Source: Branchipolynoe longqiensis (taxonomy: Eukaryota > Annelida > Polychaeta > Phyllodocida > Polynoidae). Taken from it: a stretch of DNA of 64,000 nucleotides. Under the pieces are notes generated by a model, which saw nothing but the letters and a program-made list of their open reading frames with translations, had not been told where the DNA came from and ran no database searches. Made by a program: the position numbers and the translations under genes. This document shows positions 8,801 through 24,581 of this stretch, one piece after another. The stretch covers positions 79,339,578-79,403,577 of the forward strand of contig CM059193.1 in assembly GCA_030323885.1 (NCBI GenBank), in the 5' to 3' direction. The first letter of the stretch is position 1. Each line of letters begins with the position of its first letter.

Positions 8801-11800
8801 CTGTGAAATAATGTTACAGTGGGGAACATTAGTGCAGCAAACTTAGCTAAAATTACCCTGTCCGAAATGGCGCCATCCTAAGTTGGTGCATATTTAGTTT
8901 GATAGTGTGATTTCACTCTGGTAATGTAGCTACATATAGTTCAATTGAATTAGCCTGTGCCCAGTAACGTTCTCTAGTTGCCGGAGTCAATTGAATTAGC
9001 CTGTCTGAAGTAATTTCCGCCATTTGGCACAGACATAGTTTAATAGCATGATCACACTCTTCTAATCTAGCTACCAACAAGTCAATTAAATTAGCCCGTC
9101 TTAAGTTGTCACAGAGACAGTTTATTAGTATGATCTTCCTCTTCCAATCTAGCTACCAATAATTCAATTGAATTAGTCTGTCCTAAGAAATGTCCTCTAA
9201 TTGAGACATTTAATCTCACAGTACTGATCTTCCTTGTCAAATCTAGCTACCAATTTTTCAATCAAACCTCACAAGCTTTTAAAACATTGTTTCCTTACTA
9301 TTATAGTTCAGGGATGACAGAAAGAAAATCGGATAAAAACAAGTCAGGAAGATGGTTGGTCATTAAGAACTAAATGTTTATCTGTAGATTGATTGGTGGT
9401 TGCTTTACGGCGTGTCGGCAGCATAGGCCATATTCTCGCCGTGAATAAGGCCTATGCTGCCGACACGGCGTAAAGCAACCACCAATCAATCAATCAATCA
9501 ATCAGATGTTTATGGGTTTCAGGTGAGTTTAAAGTGTTGGGTTTATAGTGAAGGCTATTGCAGAGAGGGAAAGCCACCTGATTGCCCTCTTTCACCTCTG
9601 GCACAAACCTGGAATGTGTTGGACCTGAGCTGCAGACCCTCCTGCAGCCACTGGTCAATGTGCTGCAGGTACTGCCCACTGATCTTCTTCTCGCGCATCA
9701 ACGTCGACACGGGGAAAGACCGGCACACCACCTGCTCGCAGGCTGCAACAGACACACCAACACAGGGTCAGCAGAGCACGCAAGGTGCATGTGCGCACAC
9801 ATGCACACAAACAGACACACACACAAAAAAGAAAAGTTTGTTTTATTTAATGATGCCTCTAGAGCATTTTGATTTTTATCATTGGCTATTGGACATCAAA
9901 CATATGGTCATTCTGACATAGTTCTTTGGAGGAAACCCACTACCGCCACATAGGCTACTCTTTCTGATAAGCATCGAAGGGTCTATTATATGCACCTTCC
10001 CACAGACAGGACAGCAGATACCACAGCCTTTGATGAACCAGTTGTGGACCACTGGTTGGAACGGCTTTGAATCCCAGCCGAGTCAAACCAATGGCATAAA
10101 AATAAGATAGTTGTTGCTACCTAGCCTGGCATTCCACATTAGTACGATAAGACAAGGAGCAGTGGAATGACAAAGTGGAAGACCAATTGTCCGTGACTGT
10201 AATTTCCCCAGCTTAATCAACGAATGTGACAACAAATTTGTTTAAGGTTCTTTTTAGTAGTGCTCATTGTAAATAAAATAAGTAGGTTAGGTTGACCTTA
10301 CCGAGCGGGTCGCAGGGTGTGCCCTTGAAGATGAGGCGGTATGTGGTGAGGAAGACGGCTCCCTCGGCCGGCAGCAGGACCGGCCCGCCCAGGTGCCCGC
10401 CTGTGCCCTCGTCACGCCCGTCGGGCACCAGGTACACACGCAGACCGTCCATCACAATCTCCTCGCCCGCCAACAGCGTCGGCGTCAGCAGCTTGGGCTG
10501 GTGAATAGACATAGGTATTGGCAACAGGGAAGAGACTAAATCCTCACATGGCTGAACTCATATACAGGTATGAAAGTGGTCTCCGGCAAAAAAACGCGGA
10601 AAGCAAGCCGGGATTATTACACCGACGGCGAATTTCCGCAAACAAATCTGAATATGAGATGTTAGTCAGTGTAATTAAATTGATATATCTCAAAAACCGT
10701 TGAAAATCAAGTGGATTTTTTATGAAAGTAAACTGATTTCTCATTCAAATGACAGCAAATTTAGCCTCACTGGCATTACTAGTTGTAAGATATGATATGA
10801 GATATGGCGGGCACATTTAGGCGCTCCCGGCCTGTAAGCACATGTAACTTGTGGACGCATTTGGGTGCTCCCATCCTTAAAGGGTTAAAGGGCTAAAGGG
10901 CTTGGACAATCTCTCCACAGGAACTGACCTTGTGGAAACTTTTCTTTAAATCCACTGCGGACGTTAAAATCCTAGATTTACCTTTTGAATTGGTGGTAGC
11001 CGCTTGCTTTCTTTGTGCACAGCTTCAAGCGTTTCAATGTGCATAGCTACTACACCTGCAACAAACATTACACGAGGATGTTTGAATCCAACAACACTGC
11101 CACCTGAATTAATGCATTCCAACTGCAGGACACCGCCTGCATCTATGCAGCCACCAGCTTTATTTCATAACCTAACATATAGAAAAATATAAAATAGCTT
11201 TTATTATGATTAAAATAAGGAAATTTACCATGGCTTAAAAGATAGGAGAAAACAGTGATCAAACTTAAAGATATGTATGGTGCTATAAAAATGGTATGTT
11301 GCTATGGAAATAGTCACATTATTATATGGTACTGTGATTGGCCGTGTTGGATCATACGGCCGGATCCTCCTAATCTGTATGACGACAACGCAAAGGAACG
11401 ACACAGATGATTCTCGTTTATCAAATCCTCTCCGCTTCCTTGCAGGGCCATATACAGTCAAGTGACCGGGCCCCTGACCAGCCAGAATACAGGTAACCTC
11501 TCATAGTAGAGGGGTGGCCGCTAGCCAGTCGCACATGGGAAGTCCACCCAGGAACTGCCTCTGGCCAGCCTGCTGCCACCTGTTGCCACCAAAGGGCAAC
11601 AGAGGTGAGCGGAGTTCCTGCTACCAGCACTACGTGGTAGTGGGACTCATACACGGACTACTACAGTACCATAGATCCTAAAACCAGTGCTGATAACACA
11701 TTCTCTGCGATGATAGTCATGGCAGTACTTTTCAATTCGATGAGGCCAGCAAAACTGATACCGGACTACACTACAGTCCAATATCATTTCCGATGGTCGA

Positions 11801-14800
11801 AATAAATACTCAGAAGCCTACTTGATTCAGGAATGAACATGGACCTCGTGCTCAAGCCCCGATATCGGGCATTAATTGATCAAGCTCTGTTATTGTCCCC
11901 GGGCTTTAGAGCATACTATAATCATAAGACACGATTTTACACGTGCGTAGGGATATGACAGCGTTCGAAATAAGTTAGTTTGTTGTTTTACCTCCTAGCA
12001 ACATCTAAGGTCATATCAGGACGGGTACCGACTTGTGACAGTGCACACTCATGGTGACTTTATAATGCTGCCCCACTGAGAGACCAGGCCACCAGCACCA
12101 TGACCTGATAGCAGTCACATTATCCTGACACTGAGCCAACCAGCCCTTGCCCTATCCTAATAATGCCGAGCGCCTGGCTAGGAAGCAACAAGTATCAATT
12201 TTAAAGTAAATTGGTTTTGATTCGACCAGGGTTTGAACCCACAAACCCATGGGTTCAGATCCCCAGATCTCACAAAACAGGAGACGGGCGCTCAACTCAT
12301 TCGGCAATCCCGTCTTGTCTTCAAAATAAGAGCGTGTCTGCTTGTGCGAGCCAAGTGAGAATAGGCACGGACAAACAGAACATGGCTTGAGCTTTTCCAT
12401 TGGACAAGTTGTTGGTTTGATTTATCTGTGTAGTTTTATTCTCATAACCATAGAGGTTAACAGATAATAAAGGTAAGTACTGTGGGTAAGTGTAAATTCA
12501 GACGGACGAGTGCAAATCACACCAGACTTGTCCTATGGACAAGTGAAAAATGTTGCTTATTTCTCTCACTGATATGTTATAAAGTCCGAATGGATGATTA
12601 GTTATTTCAAACAGGTTGAAGCCAAAGGGTAAGTGCCATTTGAAAGAACACATCAGCACTAGCCTGATTCCCACAAGCATCATGCACAATCTTGTCTTTA
12701 AAAAATAAATGTTATTCCCCATTTACAGCACTATTTTGATATTCAATACGGAACTAGATTCTAGGTATTTCATATGGTACCAGTGCCATTCGGCCTAATG
12801 GAGGTTATCCCTGTATCAAAGTAACACGTGTGTAATAAATAACTGTACCTGGAATCATTTGGTGCAGGGACTTGATGTGTTCCGTGGTGACCCCACTCTC
12901 AGAGCAGACCTTGTCGACGAAGCGCGTCACGAAGCGAACGACGTTGGCCTCGACCTCTGAAACCTCCTGCTCATCGAAGCCGCTCTCAATGTCAAAGCTA
13001 TCACTCTCCGCAACACTACAAATTCAGACACGCGTGGCTCAGTTACAGACCAAATAAAACATATTTACACTAAGTGATCTCTTATCAAACCATAATATCC
13101 ACCTATGCATACTTACAATTGTATTTGGGTCTTTTTGTGTGTGGGAGGATTTAATGTGTATTTAGTCTGAATTAATTAAGACTTTTTCAAATTTAATTTA
13201 TATTTATTTTTAAATTTATTAATCAAAAGGAATTTAAATTGCAGACAATCAGTCTTCTTCATTCCCCTACTCATTGCTCTATCTTAGTAATGTTCAGCGG
13301 CTGGCTGGTTAGCGAAAAGAATAAATTTGATAAGTCTGTGGATGGAAACCTCTACTCTTCTATCCAACCCTTTGAGAGCACCAGGGACCTGGTGGGGAAT
13401 GGTGACGTGACAGGATGAAAGCGAGGCTGGGTGCACATTCCAGTAAACCACCCACCCCCAAACCCTCCATGCACCCGTAAGATAGATCCAGGGCCTGGTT
13501 GAACGTGGTGACGTAACAGAATGAAAGAGAGGTTTGGTGCACATTCCAGTATACCACCCCCAAACCCTCCATGCACCCGTTAGATAGATCCAGGGACCTG
13601 GTTGGACGTGGTGACGTGACGGAATGAAAGAGAGGCTGGGTGCACATTCCAGTATACCACCCACCCCCAACCCCTCCATGCACTTGGTGACGTGCCAGAG
13701 TGAAAGCGAGGCTGCGCGCTGGGCACTGCGCACTGAGCCAGGCTGCTGACCTGTTTGTGATGTTGGAGTTGGAGCTCTCGCCTTCCTGGTTGACGCCGCC
13801 CTCCTTGAGCGACTTGGACGCGTCAAGCGGCACACGCAGATACACCATCCGGTACGCGTAGTGGATCGCCTGGCTGTACACGATCGACTCTTCGTTGGAC
13901 ACCATCTCCTTCTGCTGCTCCTGCGTCAGGGTCGGCCAAACCCGCATCTGGAGATGAAAGGTGGGTTAGGTGCGGTGAAGGTGAGGTGGAAGGTGGGAGT
14001 GGGGGTGTGGGAAGTTTATTTCACTTAGCATAGATTCACTGTGAATATGCATGTCTATAGAATTCAATCAAAATAGTGTATGCACAGTAGAAGCTGTCTT
14101 CAATGGACAACTCTGCACCAAGACCAAAGTTGTCCTGACATAATAGGTATCCTGTTATTGGATGGATAATCAATTGAAACAGAGACTGTTTGTACTTTTC
14201 AAAATTGTCTGCACATGGCAAGAGTTGGTCAACTATGGAGAACGTCAAAAACAGGTACTATTGTTTGTTTGTTGTTGTTTTACATCCTAGAAACATCTAA
14301 GGTCATATCAGGATGGGTACCGACTTGTGACAGTACGCAATCATAGCGATTTTATAGTGCTGTCCTCCTGGGAAATCAGGCTGCCGGCACCATGACCCGA
14401 TATCCCACTCAGTCACATTATCCTGACACCGAGCTAACCAGTCCTTGACCTATCCTAATAATGCCAAGCACCAGGCTAGGAAGCGACAAGTATAAATCTT
14501 TAAGTCATTGGTTTGACTCGACCGGGAAGGGAACTCACGATTTTCCGCAAGCGAGGCCTCTGCTCTACCGATTCGGCAACCGCGCCCGGTAGGTACTATT
14601 GTGTGTGTATGTGTGTGTGTATGTATGTGTGTGTGTATGTATGTATGTGTGTGTGCGCACGCGTGCGTAAATTCCCACTTAATATAACCGGATTTATAAT
14701 ATTACATATTCTATCTGTATTATATATTTAAATAACAAATAAATATGCACAGTCTAGAGTCTAACCACCATATATTGGCTCACTGTGAGCAGGGCCCATA

Positions 14801-17800
14801 TATTTTCCTAAACAGCCAATGGAAAATGTACATGTGAATAAAGGCCATCTTTCTCATATCTAATTGGCTGCTTTTAGGTGGTTAACAATCAAATTGGCAT
14901 ACAACGTTGGCATTGCAGGAAAAAGGTATTTCCAACAATTGTCTTAAAATGCATTTCAAAGCTTAAAAACTAAGCCAGTGCATTGTGAGATATGGATTTT
15001 TGTGTTGTATATACCTAGACAACATTTCATGAACATGTTGTAAATCAGTCGTTGAAAAAGATCAGGGGATCGGCTACCAGATCTTGCTACAGTAATTTAT
15101 CCAGTGTGGCACCATAATGATAGTTTATTTTCGTATTTTATTCTGGTGATAAATTTGGGGGGGAAATCAGATGCTGCTAGATATTCAGAGATGATAGTGG
15201 TTTCAGACAAAAGAAAGCGGAAATCAAGCCGAGATTATTATCCTGACGGCAAATTTCTGTCCTAGAGACTAGCTACCATACCACACCTATATAAAAATGA
15301 ATGTCCCCAGGCTGTGAAAAGCACCGGAAATCTGCTTAAAAACGAAATAAATATCATCCCTGGTATTTAGTTTTGCTTTTAAAATGCATTACAATACCCA
15401 ATGATTGTCTTCTAACACAACTTTTAGCCAACCAATCAGATACATGAAGGCTGGTATTGAATCTGGTATTCTAATGCACCCACCTGTTCGGCTGCTATTT
15501 CAAGTGCGATAATCTCCCGCGGTTTAAACTGCTGCACTTGTGATCTCCGCTTCGCGTCCGGCGTTGACCCGACCTGTTTGTTCTAGAAAATTTATTTTAA
15601 ATAAATTTTAATCAAAATTAACCAAAGCTAACGAGGTGGAGGGGTGCGTGACGTAATTCGAAAATGCCAACAAACAAATGAAGTGTAAAAGTTAAAAAGC
15701 CAACACACACACATATGGGTCGTTCTCAGAAACTGTGTACTACTTTTGTGACATGGAAACCAAAAAGTGAAAACATTACAAATACTAGCAGATAACATTT
15801 CAAATAATACCAGAAAACATTCCAAATAATAGCAGAATCCATATTTATATGAAGGTTTACATGTTGTGCATGTCAGAGTTTTCGATTTTGATCTTATATC
15901 AATTGAGAAAAAAAATGTCAAGATTAACCATGTCACATCCATCCATAACGTCATTTTAACACACATTCAAACAAGCTTTTATTGATTACAGTTGAACAAA
16001 AAAGAATGTCTTACAAGAAATACGTTAAAGAAAAGGTTTGGGTAGATGTATGCCATCGACATGCAAATTTTCACACTTTCACTTCAGCACAAAAACATAT
16101 AAGCATATTTTGATTACATTTTGTGAGATAGATTAAATACACATAGTATTGCTAACTTACTTAATACACAGAGGCAACAATAACTATTTGACTTGATACA
16201 CCCCCCCCCCCCTCACCCCCACAAAAAGGCTTAATCATTAACAATGAAATGTGGAAACCAAATATGTGGTACGCAGTTTCTGAGAATGACCCATTTGTAT
16301 ACGGGTACTACGGTGGGGTAGAGGAGGCAGCAGCATGGCCAGGAAACTACACCACCTACCGAAATGTGAGCCATGGCAGTGTGTGAAAAAAGGATGCGAG
16401 TTGTCTAAAAGCAAAAGAAAAGAACAGCTTTCTTAGAGAACTGAGTCTTTTGAGGCACAACCGCTTAGCCATAATGTACTCGCACTGTTTCTAGGTGATC
16501 GCATGTGTTCATTTGTGCATTTACTGAACACACGTTAGTTAGATACAGGGACACTTTCTTCTCAGCCGAATGACACTAGTACCATATGAGGCCACTAGAA
16601 TATAGTTCCGTAGTGAATAGCAAAATAGCTCTGTAAATGTGCAATAAAAGATGAAAGACACCATTGTGCATACGTGTACACGCGTCATTATAATCCTTGT
16701 GGATTGGTGCAGTGCTTTGAAATGGGTCGAAGCCGAAGACTGATACCCATTTGAAAGCACCCCGCCCACAAACTCAGACTATTACATATGCCCGTGCATA
16801 TGTAAAATCGTGGTTCAGGTTTTTTTCTGATGACAATATACAATTATTTCATTATTTACGAATTCCTATGGCACTCGCATCATTCAATGTAACAGAAAAT
16901 ATCCCTGCACCAAAGTAAATGTGCAATAAAGTGAGCCAAGCACACCAACACAAATTTGACTTCTAAAACGAAAGTAAACAAAATATTTCAGCTTAAATTT
17001 ATTGCATGCAACTATTTAGAAATAAAACAAAAATGATATGACAAATGGGAGGTCTATAAATAAAACCAAGACCAAAATTACAACAACAAAATGGCAGCTA
17101 TATATCTAACATACACAGACTAAAATTACCTTAACATACACAGCCTAAGATTACCTTAAATTGGAGCTCCATAAACAACATACACGGTTTAAAATTACCT
17201 TAAAATGGAGCTCCATAAATAACACACAGAGACTAAGATTACATTGAAAATGGGAGCTCCATGAATAAGACAGACCAGAATTATGTAAACATGGGACACA
17301 CCACACACCACAGACTGCGCCAGAAGGGAGACCAAAGCAGCGCTACTCACGTCTCGTGGTGACCCGGGACTGAGGGAGGCTGCGAGCGCAGCATTCTGCG
17401 CGCTGGGCGACAGCAGGTGCTCCTCGTACTCGGGCAGGTAGAGCTGACGGATCTGCTTCTGCACGTCGGAGTAGAAGGTCGCCTCCCAGAACTGCATGCT
17501 CGCCCACACCGGGTGTTCCTGCACGCACGAGTAGGCGAACTGGATGACGCCCGTGCACAGCTTCTGTAGGCGCAGACACGGCGAGTCAGTCACGTGGGTA
17601 CGGGCAGGCACAGTTAGTTAGAGTTAGTTAGAGTTACGTAGTTACCTATAGTTAAATTCAGCTAGTTTGTTTGAGTTAGATAGTTTTAGTTAGTTAGAGT
17701 TAGTTAGTTTTAGTTAGTTAGAGTTAGGTAGTTACTTAGTTAAATTCAGCTAGTTAGTTTGAGTTAGGTAGTTTTAGTTATAGTTAGTTTGAGTTAGTTA

Positions 17801-20800
17801 GTTAGAGTTAGATAGTTTTAGTGAGTTAGTTTTAGTTAGAGGTAGGTAGTTAGTTATAGTTAAATTCAGCTAGTTAGTTTGATTTAGGTAGTTTTAGTTA
17901 GAGTTAGATAGTTTTAGTTAGTTAGAGTTAGTTACCTAGTTTGAGTTAATTTTTGTTAAAGTTAATTAGTTTTAGTAAGTGTTAATTAGTTTTAGTTACT
18001 TTGTTAGTTAGTAAGAGTTAGTTCTTTATTTAGCACGCTTTTCGATTTAGACAGGTTAGATTAGATTAGATTAAATTAGATTTGAGTTTTAGCTGTGTGC
18101 TCAGGCCAAGTCGGAGACTCCACCATAGGTCGAACCACATGTGGTAGGATGCTCTGTTAAATTGTGGCATGTGCAGCAATGGTTTTTTAATCTGCTGGCG
18201 TTAGATTTTTAATTAAATATTCTTTGGCAGTATTATCTTTTTAATTTTTTTTATAAACGGCCAAAATTATTCAAAATTACTTTCTGGAAAAAAAAGAGCC
18301 CCATCAAATTAAGATATTATGGACTAGGAGTGATAATGTGAAATTTTTTTTAATGGATTAAAAAAGAAAGTGTAACCCAGTTTTTCCGCCGGGGGACTGA
18401 CCCTGCAGAAGGAGGTGGCGAGCGGTAAGATGGCGGCGGCCGTGCCGTTCTCGTCCAGGGTCGAGTCATTCTGCAGCGCGCAGTTGAGCAGCCGGACGAC
18501 CATGTCGAACTGCTGGTGCTCCAGCATCGCGCGGTTACTCTGCACGTGGTAGCTCAGCTCCTCGACGAGGGCCAACCGCGCGATTCGGCTTTTCAGGGCC
18601 CGCAGCACGGCCGGGAAGATCTGCGCGCACAAAAAGGAAGAAGGGAGTTTGTCAAAATGCAGTGTTGATTAAAAAGATGATTAATTTATTTCTGTGTACT
18701 CTTTTCCTCTCTCTTTTTTTTTGGTGGGTTATATTTCGTTTCCACTGCTCCTTGCCCTCTCCTAGTAATGTCTAGTTCCAGGCTAGGTAGCGAGCAGACA
18801 AGTATAAATCTTCAAGTCATTGCTTTTGACTAGACCAGGGTTTGAATCCCACAACCTACCAAAACGGAAGACAGATGCTCAACTCATTCGGTTATCCCGA
18901 ATTTAAAACCGAATAAGATTTTTTGTGCGTTAAGAGTTTTTACGTACTGACAACATCTAAGGTCATATCAGGACAGGTACTGACTTGCGACAGTGTGCAC
19001 TCATGGTGACTTTATAGTGCTGCCCCACTGGGAAATCAGGCCACCAGAACCACCATGACCTGATATCCCACTCAGTCACATTATCCTGACACTGAGTTAA
19101 CCTATCCTATTAATGTCAAGCGCCAAGCTAGGAAGCGACAAGTATCACTTTTGTAAGTCATTAGTTTGACTCGACCAAGAATTGAACTCCTGATCTTCCG
19201 ATTCGGCCACAGCGTAAGATGCTTATTGTACTTGTATCTATAACTAAAGACTGACCTTCCTGGCGTCCGAGATCTTGTTCTCGAAGACACAGTTGACGCA
19301 GTTCCTCAGCACCTCCAGACGCCGGGCGTTGGAGCTGAGCAGGTGGTGGCGGTCACGTGACGACGACACGGGTGGACCAATGGGAACCATCCGGGGCTGC
19401 TGTGGCCGGATGGTGGAGAGCCTGAGGGGAACAGCAATAAGGAGGGCCGGGGAGGTTCTTTAATGTATGCTTTTTTAAATTCCTGAGTACCGTATTACTT
19501 CGAACAGTTGCGTCCTATTTTTCCAACCTCAAATAAGAGCCTCACTCATACCATATAACATAGCCAGCACCCAATTCATTTAATTTAATATAACAACTTT
19601 GTTTTTTAAACACTAACAGCAACAGAACCAGTATATACCTCTTGTAATAGAAGCATCGGACTCACTCCTCATCGAAAAGGTATAATCCGATGAAAACGTT
19701 AAAGTTTCTAAATAAAAACGGCACACCAATACAAGCATATAAATAGACACAAATACAGACACCCAGACAAACACATACACCGATAGACACACCGACCCAG
19801 ACAAACATAAATATAGACACACAGAGACACATACACAGACGGGCACAACACAAACTTATAAATACAGACTTATAAATACAGACACACAAATACAGACACA
19901 CAAACACACAGATAGTCACACCAACACAGACAAACATAAATAGACACACAAATATAGACACGCAGAGACACATACACAGACATGCACAATGCAAACTTAT
20001 AAATAAACTTATAAATACAGACACACAAATACAGACACACAAACACACAGATAGACACACCAACACAGACAAACATAAATAGACACACAAATATAGACAC
20101 GCAGAGACACATACACAGACGGGCACAACACAAACTTATAAATACACTTATAAATACAGACACACAAATAGAGACACGCAAACACACACAGAGAGGCACA
20201 CCAACACAAACATATAAATGCAGACACACAAATTTGAACATACAAACACATACACAGATAGGCACAGCAACACAGACAAACTTATAAATACAGACACACA
20301 AATACAGACAGACACACATACACATAAAGAGGCACACCAAGACACAGAGAGACACTTCTTGGTTGTCCATCGGTTACGCACAGAAACCCATACACTGATA
20401 CAGGCTGTTACGCCTGCTGGTCAGGCTTCCCTTGTTTGTTGTGTTACGTCCTATTAACATCTAAGGTCATATCAGGACGGGTACCGACTTGTGACAAGTG
20501 CGCCCTCATGTCGACTTTATAGTGCTGCCACACTGGGAAACCAGGCTGCCAGCACCATGACCTGATATTCCACTCAGTCACATTATCCTGACACTGAGCC
20601 AACCAGCCCTTGCCCTATCCTAATAATGCTGAGCGCCTGGCTAGGAAGCGACAAGTATCAATTTTTAAGTCATTGGTTTGATTTGACCAGGGTTCGAACC
20701 CATGAATCCATGGGTTCTGATCCCCTGATCTCCCAAAACAGCAGACGGATGCTCAACTCATTCGGCCACCCCGTCTGGTCGCTGGTCAGCCTTCTGCCAT

Positions 20801-23800
20801 ATAACAATAAAACAACACCTAGAGCGCTGCCCCTTACTTGGACTTGAGACGGTGGCGTTGCATGCCTTCGTCGATGAGCTCGTTGATGATGTCGCGGTTG
20901 AGAATTGGGAAAGGAGGCTGGTGAATGCGACAATATGCGCCTTCTGTCGGCTTCGGGATCTTCTGCATGTAAGGTTGAGTATTTGGCATCTCCTGTAGAC
21001 AGAAATAGAAAATATAGCTACACGGAGGAGGTTTGTGATATTAGACTGTGACGTAGGAAATACATAAAGCTGAAAACAAACATGTTCGTTTGTTGGGGTT
21101 TCACATCCTAGCAACATCTAGTCATATCAGGAGGGGCACCGACTTATGACAGTGCATAACTCATGGCCACTTTATTGTGCTGCCCCAGTGGGAGACCACC
21201 CTGCCAGCTCCATGACCCGATTTTCCACTCAGGCACATTATCCTGATACTGAGCCTACAAGCCCATTGCCATATTCTAGTAATGCCGAGTGCCATGCTAG
21301 GTAGTGACAAGTATCAATTTTCTTTAAGACACTGGGTTGACTCGGCCGGGTTTTGAACTCCCGGCCTGACACAGGGGAAGCCTGTGCTCTACTGATTCGG
21401 CCACCGCGTCCGGTCACCAATGATAAGAAGAACAACACGACTGGTTGACTCACATTGAGGTAAAGCTGGTGGGCGAGGTCCTTGATATTCAGGAGAACTT
21501 GGTTCATCTCCTGTACCTCATTGAGGCCTTCCGCTGGAGCCGGCGGTGCCTGGAGAAAGGAGTTACATAATCGATGGCTTATTACATTCAGCAATTAGTA
21601 ATGTACTTAGCTACCCAGGAGAAATGCCATATGGGTGGTTTAAAAAAACTGTGTACCAGATATTTGGTTTCCGCGTTACATGGTTAATGATTTTGCCTTC
21701 TTTTTTTGCAGGGTGTGGGGGTAGGGGTAGTCAGTCAAATAGTTATTGTTAACTGTGCATTAAGTATGTTAGCAATACTAAATATATTTAATCTATCCAA
21801 TAAAATGCATCCAAAATATGCTGATATGATTTTGTCCTAAAGTGAAAATGTGAAAATTTGCATATCCATATTACACAGTTAATTGTAACGGCTTTCTCAA
21901 ATTGCATGAAATCAAAATCAACAACAAATTTCAACTCTGACATATGCACAATATATAAGTCTTCATATGAATATGGATTCTATTATGTGAAATGTTTTCG
22001 GATATTATTTGGAATGTTTTGACTTTTGTTTTCCATGTCATAAAAATGGTACAGTTTCTGAGAACGACCCACATACATAGGAATACGTAGGTAGGTTGAT
22101 TGCATCACAGAGCTTAAATAGGGATTAATGGCAAAGATACTCGTTCTGGAATGGTAGAAATGTGGGTTCGAGTGCCGGCCTAGGACCGATGTTCCCATTT
22201 GTTTCACAACACCCCCCGATCCCCCCCAACTGGGATGAAAGTGGTCTCCGGGGAAAAAAAGCGGAAAGGCTGATACTCTCCCATAGGCTTAGCATTGTCA
22301 GGGAATCGCTCAAAATTCCCGGAAGTCGGGTTTCATACATATGAGTATACGCTGATAGGGCTGTGCCATTCGAAGCATGTATTAGTAGTATACGCTGACC
22401 CTGCTGTGGCGTTTGAAGCTATTAGTAGTATACGGTGCTAGTGCTGCGGTGTTTGCGCCACATATTAGTATACGCTGATGGTGCTGCAGCATGAAACAAC
22501 GTGTTGGTTGGTTTCTTTGTTTGTTGTTGTTTTACATCCTAGCGAAATCTAAGGTCATATCAGGACGGGTACCGACTTGTGACAGTGCACACTCATGGCG
22601 AATTTATAGTGCTGCCTCACTGGGAAATCAGGCCACCGGCACCATGACCCGAAGTCCCACTCAGTCACATTATCCTGACACTGAGCTAAACCAGTCCTTG
22701 CCCTATCCTATTAATGTCGAGTACCAGGCTAGGAAGTGACAAGTACCAATTTTAAAGTCATTGGTTTGACTCGACTGGGAACCAAACTCCCGACCTTCTG
22801 CACGCGAGGCCCACGCTCTACCGGCCACCACGCCCGGTCCTTGCAAAATAAAAATCAGGGTCGGGCAGGCAGTTTTTGTGGGTTGTTTTTACGTAGACGT
22901 AATACATAACCAGACACGATGGCCGAATGAGTTGAGCGTCCGCCTCCCGTACTGTTAGGTCGTGGGATTCGAACTCCTGGGTTCGAACCCTGGCCGAGTC
23001 AAACCAATGACATAAAAACTGATACGAAAGTTGAATTGATGTTAGCCCGATGCATTTTAACAGTTAAAAAAAATATTTTAATCAGGGGCTGGCAATTCTT
23101 CAGACAGATATTTAGCCTTAGCAGTGAACGGCTCCAATCAGTCTGGACAGTGTAAAATGCTTATCGAGCTTACGTCGCTACTTACATATTCGCCAATGAC
23201 TTCGTCAAAGAGGTCCGTCACTCTGAAAGGCGGACCTCGGTCAGCGACGAATGTACTGAAGCACATTGATTCGAGCACGCGAATTGCAAACTCATCCTCC
23301 ACCAAACCGCGATGACCGAGGAAGTTGGCCTGAAGAGACACAATCATCGCACTCAGTTGTTCTCTCCGATCAGATTTAGCACGTCCCACAAAAGGAGTTG
23401 AAGAAATTGTGCTTATTGTTGATGAAAGGAGTATTGATGTCTTATCAAAGCTATAGGCTTCCTGCACCTTCAATGGTATTCCATGCTAATTATTTAAAAG
23501 TTCCATGACATTATTATTAGACCAGAATATTCATATTTCATTGACTGATGTGGACTCAGCATCCCATATTGATAGTTATTACAACATTCCATTACAATAT
23601 TATACCACACTATCAGTGTTTTGTACCAAGGCAGAAATAAAAATCCTAGTTTTGTGTAACCAAAATTTAAGTTTTCGTCCAGTACCTAAAATATGAAAAA
23701 ACAAAGCTGTCAGATAATTAACATATATTATAAATAAAGTAACTTATTTCATTAGCATTCCAAAGAATTTATGATATTCAAGTTAAGTTTTGAACAAGAA

Positions 23801-24499
23801 ATGTAACCAAAATCCGACGGATTCGTCCAAAAATAATGCAAAATTATCGAAAATCTGACTTTATTTGACAAATACGTGAATATCCGACGAAAGTCGGATA
23901 ACCCAACTCTGTACAAATACGGCAATATTCCTATTTCCACGACTGATGCAATTACTAGAAGTCAGCATCCCAACTATTCATCAAAGCTATTTCTGATTGG
24001 ATAGTGACAGTACATGCACCATGGTGGCTTAACTTCCAATTCCTAACCAGTCCATTGGCATTAAAGTGGCAATGAACGGTAAATAATCATGCAAGCTATA
24101 AAATATACCTTGTGGAAAAATGTTAGCGGCTGTGGGTGGATCCGCATAACGGTGAGGCAGGACCGGTAACCGAAAAAGAGCTCTGCGAAAAAACGCAGGA
24201 ACACCGCCCGGATCTGTTTATCCTGAAAGAGAGAAAGCGCAAAGTGAGAAATTTATGTGGTAGGGTACACCAAGCGGCTTGTTTTCCTTACCGCATGGCG
24301 ATTGAACCAGCAAAGGGCTTAGAAGTCATGCGCTTGCGAGCCATGCAAGGGAGTCAAAGCCATCTCCATATGTGCAACATTCTCAACATCAGCCATGGGA
24401 AATGAGCCTCACATAACCTCTGTGTGTGTGTGTGTGTGTTGTGTGTGTGTTTGTGTGTGTGTGTTTGTGTGTGTTGTGTGTGTGTTGTGTGTTTTTGTT

Positions 24500-24581
<82 letters not shown>

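Noticed and set aside
10518..10744. Small frames next to the exon at 10497
   Set aside because: They belong to a short dispersed repeat (GGTCTCCGGCAAAAAAACGC block) shared with 15190 and 22235.
13284..13835. 183-codon frame spanning the end of exon 13751 and the 115-bp array
   Set aside because: Only the exon part is coding; the rest is in-frame tandem repeat after the splice donor.
19613..20381. Several 77-166-codon Cys/Val-rich frames resembling membrane proteins
   Set aside because: CA-rich minisatellite read as TGTGTG; no start context, no homology.
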